Positions 17,001 to 24,529 of a DNA stretch of 27,547 nucleotides are shown piece after piece. The notes below the pieces were generated by a model that was given only the letters and a program-made list of their open reading frames with translations, had not been told where the DNA came from and did not search any database. The position numbers and the translations under genes are program-made. Source of the DNA: Spirochaetia bacterium UBA5368 (lineage in GTDB: Bacteria; Spirochaetota; UBA4802; UBA5368); contig DHPI01000071.1 of assembly GCA_002407865.1 (NCBI GenBank), forward strand, positions 4,359 to 31,905, given 5' to 3'. Every line of letters starts with the position of its first letter. Within the stretch, counting starts at the first letter, position 1.

Positions 17001-17738
17001 CGTTACGGCCCCCGCTTCAACATTAACAACGGGGATCTCAATCCCATTTTCAGGCAGCATCTCAATGTTAATAATGCGGTTCAGTTTCTCCGTATTGATG
17101 ACCATGGTCATCGAGTTAACAGGAATGGCGCCGCCGGTCAGCCCGGTACCGCCGCCCCTGGGGATGATGCTCAATTTCAGTTTCCGGGCAGCCTTCACAA
17201 GTGCGGCAACTTCATATGCCGAATCCGGATATACCACAACCACCGGGTATTCAACGCGCCAGTCGGTTGCATCCGTTGAATGCGCAACCTTGTGAAACGC
17301 CGTGAAATGAATATTGTTTCGGGGTGTCGCGTGTTTCAGCGTATTGAAAATGCGGTTCTGCAATTTTTTCTGCTTTGCAAAGTTATCAAAAAAAACGACG
17401 TCAAGCTGCTTCATTTTTTCGACAAGCTTCACAACCAGCGGATTGTTGTTTGCAGATTCGATTATGTTTTCAAGCCTGATCTCGTGAAGATGTTTCAGGC
17501 GTTGAAGCTTTTCCCTGTTTTCAATAAGGTCATTAAAGATATAGGGATTGCGATCGATGATAAAGAAATCGCCGATTATTTCGAATAGAAGCCGTGCGCT
17601 CCTTCCGGTAACACGCTGCGACCGAAGTTTCTCAATTATATCAGCGGTTTCTTCATCAAAATATTTAAGAAAGATCTCCCTGTCCGAAAAGGATGTATAG
17701 TTATATGGAATTTCTCTGAACTTGAAGTCTTTTTTCAT
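14025..17738 (-). CDS. DUF3683-type FAD-linked oxidase fused to 4Fe-4S and CCG domains
   Basis: This 1237-aa protein combines GlcD-like and GlcF-like halves, as in D-lactate/2-hydroxyacid dehydrogenases. Order: DUF3683-like N-terminus (REIPYNYTSFSDREI, ~8-140), FAD-binding PCMH domain (~165-380, PRGGGTGLTGGAIP), FAD-oxidase C-terminal domain (~390-770, with HMHAGDGNVHVNIP), two 4Fe-4S motifs (CVRCGKCKSVC near 789, CTVCHKCQAPC near 853), and two CCG-type domains (FPGCG near 986, FLCCGYP, YHEPCH near 1113, NCCGEGG, CPSC). It likely oxidises a 2-hydroxy acid and passes electrons through Fe-S centres to a membrane carrier; the substrate is unknown. ATG 17738 has AAGGA seven bases upstream; the ATG at 17753 does not. 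It appears to be a single-gene unit. Confidence 0.92.
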   Translation of the reverse strand: MKKDFKFREIPYNYTSFSDREIFLKYFDEETADIIEKLRSQRVTGRSARLLFEIIGDFFIIDRNPYIFNDLIENREKLQRLKHLHEIRLENIIESANNNPLVVKLVEKMKQLDVVFFDNFAKQKKLQNRIFNTLKHATPRNNIHFTAFHKVAHSTDATDWRVEYPVVVVYPDSAYEVAALVKAARKLKLSIIPRGGGTGLTGGAIPVNSMTMVINTEKLNRIINIEMLPENGIEIPVVNVEAGAVTENVIEYCERKGFLFATDPTSAWASTIGGNIAENAGGKKCVMWGTAIDNIYSFRIVDAHGHLLDVKRRGHPYRKIQENDNIVFDVCRVDQGRETPVKTITLSGTEIRKRGLGKDITNKALKGVPGIQKEGGDGIIVSAKFVLYRHFSFCKTICLEFFGNNLINASKAIVDIKNTFEVDSDVFLTALEHFDEKYVVAINYRNKSKRTEIPKAVLLVDIESNDEARLNASCDDVLRMVEKYNTEGIIAADDADRELFWMDRKNLGAIAKHTNAFKLNEDVVIPLEKLPDFADFIEKLNLLKELSNDIRIMEDVEAFLGRELDRQEEDVVRKRIATYRSRLSQTKNDYLGYIENIDVPAKIFFANGSGEYGERTVFQCIQDNVIKIAFENDIIQYFSQVFHGYEDLLRSFNSITDSERKRKIIIATHMHAGDGNVHVNIPVYSNDYLMMKEADDAAGTVMRHAVELGGVISGEHGIGLTKLRFIDRDVLESYRQYKIENDPDDIFNPGKLTADFPHNRIYTPSFNLLELEAFILKATDLEKLSTSIASCVRCGKCKSVCNTHYPGGTMFFNPRNKILGVGLIIEAVLYDAQISNTLSFRHFKKLQEISDHCTVCHKCQAPCPVKIDFGDVTLNIRELMIQRKKSKFKFITWFTLFYLRRKGYYINKLLRILMLNIGYKAQRVGYYANKPFHHVTDAVFPKLGGILKGRLPHAGDKSFREILKLKGSNSFYSITNSGKPVLKSVVYFPGCGSERMFPDISIATLALLYNAGVRVVIPPEFLCCGYPLLANGRIDQADMKSYENRVIFHRIADTTGYMDIENIIVSCGTCFEMLEKYEIENTFAGATIMDINEFIAKEGLYTKQLATKQPLLYHEPCHTPLHYLGVNKTFDALFGSRPELIPNCCGEGGTLALSTPEISNILRERKKANVISIAKRHRATILTTCPSCVQGLSKINDVVSIKGKSLVVFAAERFLGKDWKKEYIGAIKKHGVEKILF

Positions 17739-17934
17739 TTTTGCGTCCTTCATTGCGCCGGATTGTTAAAGAAGCATCGTGTACGTTACACACGTAGAAT
17801 ATCCCTGCCGCAGAGTATATTAATATACCACATGAAAGGCTGTTTTATTGATAATTTATCCCCTACGTCAAGATAAATACTGTACCGCCACAAAAAACTG
17901 TATATTTATGATATCAAAAAAATACAAAAAAACA

Positions 17935-17963
17935 TTGACACCACACGCATCATGAACTATATT
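17935..17963 (+). promoter_or_regulatory. Consensus promoter of xsc
   Basis: A perfect TTGACA (17935-17940), a 17-base spacer and TATATT (17958-17963) predict transcription starting near 17970, about 120 bases before the xsc ATG. This is the strongest promoter match in the window. Confidence 0.75.
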
Positions 17964-17969
17964 CATTAT

Positions 17970-17984
17970 ATGAACAATGTTCAT
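17970..17984. promoter_or_regulatory. Operator-like palindrome at the xsc transcription start
   Basis: ATGAACA-A-TGTTCAT is a perfect 15-base palindrome placed at the predicted start site, seven bases after the -10. A further half-site, CATGAAC, lies at 17951-17957 inside the spacer and -10 junction. A repressor bound here would block RNA polymerase. The regulator is not encoded in the window. Confidence 0.55.
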
Positions 17985-18090
17985 GCAATATGTTTTGGAG
18001 GGCATCCAGTATCAGTTTTACTACGCATGTTTCACGGAATGATTTTTTCTATAAAGATGCAACTATTCTAACAAAAGAAGGAGTATTATC

Positions 18091-19815
18091 ATGCCACGAA
18101 TGACACCCTCAGAAGCACTTGTCGAAACCATGGTCGCGGAGGGAATAACCAACGTATTCGGGATCGTGGGCAGCGCGTTCATGGACGCACTCGATCTTTT
18201 CCCCGATGCCGGAATCCGTTTTATTCCAGTCGCGCACGAACAGGCAGCGGCGCATGCGGCCGACGGATATGCCCGTGTTACGGGCAAACCCCAGGCGTGT
18301 ATCGCGCAGAACGGCCCGGGAGCGGCCAACTTTGTTTCCGCGATTTGCGCGGCATTCTGGGCGCATTCTCCGGTTGTCGCAATTACACCCGAAACCGGCA
18401 GCATGGGAATCGGAACCGGCGGATTTCAGGAGCTGGATCAGATGCCGTGGTTCGCTCGCAGCACCAAATACCAGGTCCGCGTAAACCGCCCGGAAAGGAT
18501 GGCCGAGCTTGCGCGCCGATGTTTTTACATGGCGAAGTTATTGTGCGGCCCGACACAGCTGAATATTCCCCGTGACTATTTTTACGGCGAATTAAATTGC
18601 GACATATTCCCCTCCGAAGATGTACAGTACGGATCGGGCACGGAAGAGCAGATTCGAAAGGCCGCTGACATCCTTTCAAAAGCGAAGAATCCTGTTATCC
18701 TCGCCGGCGGCGGCGTATCGATGGCAAACGCAATTAACGAAACAAAGGCGCTTGCCGAATATCTGACGGCACCCGTCGTCAATACCTATCTGCATAACGA
18801 TTCGTTCCCTGCGGACCACGAGCTTGCCGTCGGCCCGATCGGATACTGCGGGTCGAAGGCCGCAATGCGATGCCTCGCCAAGGCCGATGTCGTACTCGCG
18901 ATCGGCACGCGCCTCGGGCCTTTTGGCACACTGCCGCAATATGACATAGATTACTGGCCACGCGATGCCAAAATTATACAGATCGATGTCGATGCGAGCC
19001 AGCTTGGCCTCTCGAAACGTATATCCCTGGGCGTTCTTGCCGATGCGAAAGAATTCGCAAAACAGCTTTTTACGGCGCTCCACGCAATAGACCCCGCCAG
19101 GACAAAAAACGAGGCGCGCCTTAAGGAAGTTTATAACGAAAAAAAGATCTGGAAAGATGAACTCGACACATGGTCGTCATCGACAAACAAGCTGATGCAT
19201 CCCCGCCGGTTTATAAAAGAGCTTACCGACGCAATGCCGAAGGGATCGATTGTCGCAACCGACATCGGCAACAACTCTTCGATATGCAACAGCTACCTGC
19301 AATTCGACGGGCCCCGCCAGCACATCTCCGCGTTGAGCTGGGGCAATTGCGGTTTTGCGTACGGCGCGGCGATGGGCGCAAAGATGGGCGCCCCCGACAA
19401 GCCGGTTTTTGCGCTTCAGGGCGACGGCGCATACGGTATCAGCGGACTCAGCGAGGTTATGACCGCCGTCCGCGAAAATATTCCGGTTATCGCGGTTGTG
19501 TTCAACAATCACGAGTGGGGCGCGGAAAAGAAAAACCAGATCGACTTTTTCAACAACCGCTTTGTCGGCGTCAACCTGGCAACAAACCCGGATTACGCCC
19601 AGCTCGCGCGCGACATGGGCGCGGTAGGATTCAAGGTTGAGGACTACCGCGAGGTGAAAGATGTCGTCAACGAGGCCGTAAACTGTGGAAAACCTGTCGT
19701 TATTAACGCGGTGATCGAAGGAGGCGCGAACGTTCTTGCCGAACCTTTCAGACGGGACGCGTTTAAACCTGCCGTACGTTTGCTGCCTAAATACAAGCAT
19801 TTAAGCATGGTGTAA
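18091..19815 (+). CDS. xsc: Sulfoacetaldehyde acetyltransferase
   Basis: A thiamine-diphosphate enzyme that converts sulfoacetaldehyde plus phosphate into acetyl phosphate and sulfite. The 574-aa length is close to known Xsc. Recognised family blocks: MTPSEALVETMVAEGIT, VFGIVGSAFMDALDLFP, TQLNIPRDYFYGE, ALSWGNCGFAYG, NHEWGAEKKNQIDFFNNRF and the ending FRRDAFKPAVRLLPKYK. The cofactor-activating Glu 50 (AHEQAAAHAADGYAR) and the GDG...NN metal-diphosphate motif (~444-472) are intact. AAGGAG lies seven bases before the ATG. The Xsc-specific blocks separate it from acetolactate synthase and oxalyl-CoA decarboxylase. It is followed by acetate kinase on the same strand. No taurine transaminase, dehydrogenase or sulfite exporter is in the window. 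Confidence 0.95.
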   Translation: MPRMTPSEALVETMVAEGITNVFGIVGSAFMDALDLFPDAGIRFIPVAHEQAAAHAADGYARVTGKPQACIAQNGPGAANFVSAICAAFWAHSPVVAITPETGSMGIGTGGFQELDQMPWFARSTKYQVRVNRPERMAELARRCFYMAKLLCGPTQLNIPRDYFYGELNCDIFPSEDVQYGSGTEEQIRKAADILSKAKNPVILAGGGVSMANAINETKALAEYLTAPVVNTYLHNDSFPADHELAVGPIGYCGSKAAMRCLAKADVVLAIGTRLGPFGTLPQYDIDYWPRDAKIIQIDVDASQLGLSKRISLGVLADAKEFAKQLFTALHAIDPARTKNEARLKEVYNEKKIWKDELDTWSSSTNKLMHPRRFIKELTDAMPKGSIVATDIGNNSSICNSYLQFDGPRQHISALSWGNCGFAYGAAMGAKMGAPDKPVFALQGDGAYGISGLSEVMTAVRENIPVIAVVFNNHEWGAEKKNQIDFFNNRFVGVNLATNPDYAQLARDMGAVGFKVEDYREVKDVVNEAVNCGKPVVINAVIEGGANVLAEPFRRDAFKPAVRLLPKYKHLSMV

Positions 19816-19835
19816 AATCGACAATCCGTGTACCA

Positions 19836-19877
19836 TATGCCGAAGGGGTAACACCCTTCGGCATAACCTCCTTTTTT
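19836..19877 (+). terminator. Strong rho-independent terminator after xsc
   Basis: A perfect 12-base stem (TATGCCGAAGGG with CCCTTCGGCATA, 19836-19865) with a six-base loop is followed by ACCTCC and six T (19872-19877). It lies 20 bases after the xsc stop and before ackA. Confidence 0.85.
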
Positions 19878-19987
19878 ACCATGCGTTACCGGAATTGCTG
19901 CACCGGGAATCCATGTAAAGTAATTGAGTTTTCACAGCATAATTTCAGATAGTCGTTATTACTACATTCTTCAACTGGAACAAAGCC

Positions 19988-21172
19988 ATGAAACTACTGA
20001 TCGTGAATGCGGGGAGCAGTTCGCTGAAATTTCAATTATTTCAGGCGGAAACAGAGCATGTTTTGATGAAAGGGCTGTACGATGGCATCGGCGGCGTGGG
20101 CGGCGATGCCGGATGCGTCCGCAAAATTACGGTTGATGGCCGCGCGTTCAAGGAAACATGCGCCATTGCCGATCACGAAAACGCCATCGAAGACATGTTG
20201 TCAATGCTCGCGAAACACGGCGTTATCCAGACAAAAAATGAAATCGACGCCGTCGGCCACCGCATTGTCCACGGCGGCGAACGCTATAAACAAACGACAC
20301 GAATCACGTCCGATACAATCGACGATCTGAAGCGGTTTGCATTTCTCGCACCGCTTCACAACCCGATAAATATATCGTGCGTTGAGATCCTTACAGGCAG
20401 GCTTCCATCAGCGACGCAGTTTGCGATCTTCGATACCGCCTTTCATCAGACAATGCCCGAAAGCGTATACCTCTACGCCCTTCCCATGGATCTCTATAAA
20501 AAACATGGCATCAGAAAATATGGATTTCACGGCACCAGCCACAGATACGTATCGGCGATGGCAGCGCGCATTCTCAATCGCGACATTCATGACATGAAAA
20601 TCGTTACATGCCATCTCGGCAACGGCCAAAGCATATGCGCGGTGAAGAACGGCGCAAGCTTCGACACGTCAATGGGTTTTACGCCGCTTGAAGGACTTCC
20701 CATGGGAACAAGAAGCGGCTCGTTCGATCCCGAGATAATCATGTTTCTGCTTGGCAAAGGGTATACACCCGAATCAATACAACACATCATCAACAAGGAA
20801 TCGGGATTGCTCGGGGTCAGCGGCATAAGCAGCGACCATCGCGCAATCGAGGAAATGGCTGCTAAAGGCAATCCCGACGCGCGGCGCGCCAATGATCTGC
20901 TGGTAAACAGAATCACCTGCGCGATAGGGGCATCCGCCGCTGAAATGGGAGGGATTGACGCAATCGTATTCACCGGCGGTATCGGCGAGCATTCATCCAT
21001 GCTGCGAAAGCAGGTGCTGTCACATTTCTCTTTTCTCGGGCTCGAACTCGATGAAGCATCCAACGACGCACACACAACCATTATCACGGCGGCATCGAGC
21101 AGGATAACCGCCATGGTGATACCGACCAATGAAGAGCTTCAGATGGTGCGCGAGGTTATGGCCGCAATGTAA
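19988..21172 (+). CDS. ackA: Acetate kinase
   Basis: Transfers phosphate from acetyl phosphate to ADP, giving acetate and ATP. The 394-aa length and all signature blocks are typical: NAGSSSLKFQLF at the N-terminus, GHRIVHGGE, FDTAFHQTMPE, YGFHGTSHRYVS, CHLGNGQSI, TPLEGLPMGTRSGSFDPEI and FTGGIGEHS. The ATG at 19988 begins the conserved strand directly; only a weak GGA precedes it. It stands downstream of xsc, whose product is acetyl phosphate, so the pair forms a substrate-level phosphorylation route from sulfoacetaldehyde. A strong terminator separates them, so ackA probably also has its own promoter in 19878-19987, though I could not identify a convincing one. It ends 37 bases from a convergent gene. 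Confidence 0.97.
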   Translation: MKLLIVNAGSSSLKFQLFQAETEHVLMKGLYDGIGGVGGDAGCVRKITVDGRAFKETCAIADHENAIEDMLSMLAKHGVIQTKNEIDAVGHRIVHGGERYKQTTRITSDTIDDLKRFAFLAPLHNPINISCVEILTGRLPSATQFAIFDTAFHQTMPESVYLYALPMDLYKKHGIRKYGFHGTSHRYVSAMAARILNRDIHDMKIVTCHLGNGQSICAVKNGASFDTSMGFTPLEGLPMGTRSGSFDPEIIMFLLGKGYTPESIQHIINKESGLLGVSGISSDHRAIEEMAAKGNPDARRANDLLVNRITCAIGASAAEMGGIDAIVFTGGIGEHSSMLRKQVLSHFSFLGLELDEASNDAHTTIITAASSRITAMVIPTNEELQMVREVMAAM

Positions 21173-21209
21173 CGAGTTGCGCCGCGGCCGCGCAGACGTC
21201 ATCGTTGCA

Positions 21210-22487
21210 TCACAGCTTTCCTTCTTTTTCCAGCCGCCGAATGTCATCCGGCGTTATCGGCCGGTCCCGCCCCAGAATTTCGGCGGCGCGGTTCAGCTTG
21301 TTAATCATTTCATCGTCCTTCACGACAGCGTCCCGGCCTTCGTCGACAGAATCCCTTCCCGACGGCGGAATGGAGATATGCATATTTGCCACGACTTCCG
21401 TAACGCCCCGCATCCTCCCCGAGAGCCGTATGGAAAGATTGCACGTAAACGGCGGAAGTTGACTTTTATCGAACGAAAGAATGGTATCGACCGTACCGCG
21501 TCTCGGAAGAACTGTATTCGCAAGCAACACCCCGGCGTCTATTCTGCGTGTCTCGGTCATCCCCGATGAGTCGCACGGCTTATATTCGATATCCGCAGTC
21601 TGAAATGTAATGTCCTCATCATAAATATTTTTCATCGCAACGGGCAATTCGTAGATCGAATTTTTCAGCTCCGGAAACTGTTCATATATCATCGGCACGG
21701 TAGGATTCCCCATCACGCTGGAGATATAATGAAGGTTGGGCAGAGACACTGTCGCCCGTCCGATTCCATGCTTTTTTTCAGCGTCCGTGACCGCCACGCT
21801 GACCGTGAATGTCGTCTGAAACTGCGTCTGCTCCCTTCGCGCGTATGAATGCGATATGCTTCCCGTCTGCGTTGTACTGTACAAGCCATCGCCGAAATTC
21901 CAGCTATACTCGCATTTTCCCGTCAGACCCTTTTGCTCGGTAACTTCAAATTCCACGACATCCTGTTTTAAATTACTCAAAGAGGCGCGCAGTATAACAT
22001 ACGTCTGCCGTTCACATTCCTGCACGGCGATCGGCACCTTTCTGAAATCGATATGGTTTGCGTTGTCACGTACAACAACAAAAAACTCCCTTGGTCCCGC
22101 CCGCCTGAACCGCAGAATCGCGGGGTTTCCCGGCTTGTTGCTTATCCGGTACATGAGATTGGCGTCAGAGCCGTGAGGATTGGCCGCAACAACGGTGACA
22201 AGCACATCCTCATTCGCGCATACGGGGTTCTTTTCAAGAATCACCCTTTTGATCATGTTCGCTTCTTCCATCTCGTATGCCGCGAACTTCGAGACATCTA
22301 TTTCTTCCTGTTTTTTTACCTCATCGGAGAACGACATGAACTGGAAAAGATTGATATAGCCGCTGTCATTGATTTCAGCCGCGGTTTTACTTCCGTTTTG
22401 CGGCTTTTTTATATAGAGAATGATCCCCAGCGCAATAACGCATGCCCCGATTATGACAATTGCCGTTTTGTATTTTTTAAATATCAT
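21210..22487 (-). CDS. Membrane-anchored protein with a PKD-like domain
   Basis: The 425-aa product has one N-terminal membrane helix (residues ~8-26, AIVIIGACVIALGIILYI) with a basic start, so the body is probably periplasmic. A PKD-like beta-sandwich spans about residues 165-250, with the hallmark CEYSWNFGDG and the closing VSVAVTD strand. The preceding part (85-160) also looks all-beta. The last 60 residues are charged and helical (EMINKLNRAAEIL, PDDIRRLEKEGKL). PKD domains usually mediate binding to polysaccharide or protein surfaces. GGGA lies about eight bases before the ATG. It lies downstream of the exported papain-like gene on the same strand, but a terminator separates them. Specific function unknown. 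Confidence 0.75.
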   Translation of the reverse strand: MIFKKYKTAIVIIGACVIALGIILYIKKPQNGSKTAAEINDSGYINLFQFMSFSDEVKKQEEIDVSKFAAYEMEEANMIKRVILEKNPVCANEDVLVTVVAANPHGSDANLMYRISNKPGNPAILRFRRAGPREFFVVVRDNANHIDFRKVPIAVQECERQTYVILRASLSNLKQDVVEFEVTEQKGLTGKCEYSWNFGDGLYSTTQTGSISHSYARREQTQFQTTFTVSVAVTDAEKKHGIGRATVSLPNLHYISSVMGNPTVPMIYEQFPELKNSIYELPVAMKNIYDEDITFQTADIEYKPCDSSGMTETRRIDAGVLLANTVLPRRGTVDTILSFDKSQLPPFTCNLSIRLSGRMRGVTEVVANMHISIPPSGRDSVDEGRDAVVKDDEMINKLNRAAEILGRDRPITPDDIRRLEKEGKL

Positions 22488-22566
22488 TTCTTTTTCCCGA
22501 TGCGGCTACATAATCAAAAACCAGTGTCATTGATTACCCACATATCCGTTTTTGTGTCACTCATTG

Positions 22567-22601
22567 AAAAAATACCCTTCTCAGGAAAAAAGAAGGGTAT
22601 T
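22567..22601 (-). terminator. Rho-independent terminator after the exported papain-like gene
   Basis: An 11-base perfect stem, AATACCCTTCT (22571-22581) with AGAAGGGTATT (22591-22601), ends on the minus strand in a T-run formed by the A-run at 22567-22572. It lies about 30 bases past the stop at 22629, upstream of the PKD gene. Confidence 0.8.
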
Positions 22602-22628
22602 CATTTCCGCATTCATGCATTGTGCCGT

Positions 22629-23624
22629 TTATTCCACCCAGTAATAGTAGCCGTTGGTTATCACAAGTGGTTCAACTTTTCCATAATAGGAAGATGTTTC
22701 AGTCTGTACCCCCATGTTATGGCCTGCGGGATTCGTATACGTGCTCATCAGGTTGTGATCGGGCGCATTTGCCGTCGCTGCGGGCACACGCCCCCTCCAG
22801 TACGACGACGTGTCCGTCGAACGGTCAAACGCAAACGTGTTGCATATCTGGTTTGCTATCCGCTCGTCTCCGCCGGTGCCGAAGAAACCCTCAAGATCGA
22901 GAATAAATGATCCGAATCCCCCTGCATCATCGCGCACCATGTTGATTATCGACGTATACAGCGACTCGGCGCATACGGCGGTAATATTCACCGGTATATA
23001 TGCCACATTCATCGGTTTGCCGGCAAAATAATTGGCATGCCATACCGTTCCCGAGCAGTGATTTCCCCTCCCCGCGATATAATAGTTCACGTTATCGAGC
23101 TGAAACATGTTGACATAGGCGTTCACCCTGTAATACGCAACAAGGTTTGTTATTACATTCGCAGCGGCATTCAAATAGCCCCGATACGCGCTCTCAAGAG
23201 CATCGACGGGCTTGATGACCGCGCCGCCTGCCGCCTTGAACATTACATGGTCGGGATTGCCGTTATACGCGGTGTTGATATCTTCGGTAATAATACCGGG
23301 CATCCCGTTGCTCAATTTAAACGGATTGAGCCGCTTCGGCGTGGTCTTGATAAACCAGATGTAGTTGTACTCAATCGGTATCTCGTTCGCGTACATTGTG
23401 TTATGCCTGATGGTATAGCCGTCATCGATAAGCATTCCACAATGACTGTAATACGCGCCAAGCATGGATAAGAGATCCATTATGAATCCCTCACCGGTCG
23501 TAATTACAATATCCCCCTTTTTGCCGTTGATACTCATCGGCTTCCAGACCCACTGCCCCGCGAATGCGGAGGAAGCAAAGAGAAGGATTACACATACGCA
23601 GACAATTTTTATGTATTTTTTCAT
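22629..23624 (-). CDS. Exported protein resembling a permuted NlpC/P60 (YiiX-like papain-fold) hydrolase
   Basis: The 331-aa protein has a clear signal peptide (MKKYIKIVCVCVILLFASSA, cut after AFA at about residue 22). GDIVITTGEGFIMD followed by YYSHCGMLIDDG matches the order in circularly permuted NlpC/P60 proteins (YiiX/YaeF group), where the catalytic His (His 61 here) comes before the catalytic Cys; NHCSGTVWHANY would supply Cys 190. Such enzymes cut amide or thioester bonds, in cell wall peptides or lipids. The C-terminal 100 residues are Tyr/Asn/Gly-rich and unrecognised. ATG 23624 has GAGGAGG eight bases upstream; the frame to 23675 is an artefact. It has its own promoter candidate and terminator, so it is likely monocistronic. 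Confidence 0.65.
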   Translation of the reverse strand: MKKYIKIVCVCVILLFASSAFAGQWVWKPMSINGKKGDIVITTGEGFIMDLLSMLGAYYSHCGMLIDDGYTIRHNTMYANEIPIEYNYIWFIKTTPKRLNPFKLSNGMPGIITEDINTAYNGNPDHVMFKAAGGAVIKPVDALESAYRGYLNAAANVITNLVAYYRVNAYVNMFQLDNVNYYIAGRGNHCSGTVWHANYFAGKPMNVAYIPVNITAVCAESLYTSIINMVRDDAGGFGSFILDLEGFFGTGGDERIANQICNTFAFDRSTDTSSYWRGRVPAATANAPDHNLMSTYTNPAGHNMGVQTETSSYYGKVEPLVITNGYYYWVE

Positions 23625-23702
23625 ACAACAGCCCTCCTCAATTAATATAATAGAGGACATTTCGCCGTCAGCCATTGAAATAATACCACGTGCCTCATCT
23701 GT

Positions 23703-23730
23703 ACAATACGCAACAAAATTTATATGTCAA
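23703..23730 (-). promoter_or_regulatory. Promoter candidate for the exported papain-like gene
   Basis: On the minus strand TTGACA (23725-23730), a 16-base spacer and TATTGT (23703-23708) predict a start near 23696, about 70 bases before the ATG at 23624. The rest of the gap up to 23920 is AT-rich without another clear signal; I found no convincing promoter for the plus-strand SGNH gene. Confidence 0.5.
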
Positions 23731-23920
23731 CATATATTCAAAACAGTGATTTGCACTTTTCACTTTTTCACAAATTTCTCGTTTTTTCCATATTCACCAC
23801 ACGGCGCATACTATGTAGACAGCTTTCCGCACAGTTTGCATCCAGTGTGCCATTTAACGATTGACACAACACAGATTAATGTCACACAGGGATATCATCA
23901 TATATCATGTGAGAGCCCGC

Positions 23921-24523
23921 ATGGGACTTGAACAATCAAAAGAAAAACTCCACAGGGGGGCGCCCGTAACGCTGGTTGCGCTTGGGGATTCTCTCACCAG
24001 CGGCTGGATGGTGCGAAAGGGGTACCTCGAATATTTCACGGAAATGATCGAACAGGCGTATCCGTCGGCCAGACTTACCATCATCAACCGGGGCATCCCC
24101 GGTGATACCGCCGACAACGGGCGCGTTCGCGTATATTCAGACGTGATCGCCCACAAACCCGATCTTGTATTCATTCAATTCGCGTTGAACGATGCCGTCA
24201 TGGGGTATTCACCGCAACAATTCGCCACCAACATGCGATCAATACTATCCGCGATACAGGCCGCATGCCCGGCCGAGATACTGTTGATAACCTCGGTCTG
24301 CCTGATGTCCCGCCGGGAAAATGAGGTAGCGAACATGTTTTACAGGGCCATCGAGGATCTCGCCGATTCGTTTGGCCTTTCTGTTGCGAAGGTCCACGAT
24401 TACATGCAGCAAAAAATAGCGGAAGGCCTGGATTTTCGCCGCCTTGTGCAGGGGGACATGGTGCACCCGACGTCCGAGGGATATCGCCTCATGGCCGAGG
24501 CGATAATGCTGGCTTTTCAATAA
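23921..24523 (+). CDS. SGNH/GDSL-family esterase or lipase
   Basis: A 200-aa hydrolase of usual length. All four blocks are visible: Ser 24 in ALGDSLTSG, Gly 61 in NRGIPGDTADN, Asn 90 in QFALNDA, and Asp 179/His 182 in GDMVHPTSEGY, so the triad is complete. There is no signal peptide in the chosen form, which suggests a cytoplasmic enzyme such as an acyl-ester hydrolase or lysophospholipase-type protein. The open frame continues up to 23861, but that extension (with HRDIIIYH) is not domain-like; the ATG at 23921 leads directly into the fold. The upstream GAGAG is a weak ribosome binding site, so the start is uncertain. It converges with pyrC, with six bases between the stops. Confidence 0.85.
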   Translation: MGLEQSKEKLHRGAPVTLVALGDSLTSGWMVRKGYLEYFTEMIEQAYPSARLTIINRGIPGDTADNGRVRVYSDVIAHKPDLVFIQFALNDAVMGYSPQQFATNMRSILSAIQAACPAEILLITSVCLMSRRENEVANMFYRAIEDLADSFGLSVAKVHDYMQQKIAEGLDFRRLVQGDMVHPTSEGYRLMAEAIMLAFQ

Positions 24524-24529
24524 ACACGG

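Larger units (their letters stand above)
17739..18090. other. Divergent intergenic region between the FAD oxidoreductase and xsc
   Basis: About 350 bases without a gene. On the minus side a perfect 14-base palindrome, GTATATTAATATAC, lies at 17815-17828 and overlaps a possible extended -10 (TGGTATATT). On the plus side there is the xsc promoter with its operator-like palindrome and a leader of about 120 bases. No riboswitch-like fold was recognised in that leader. Confidence 0.6.
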
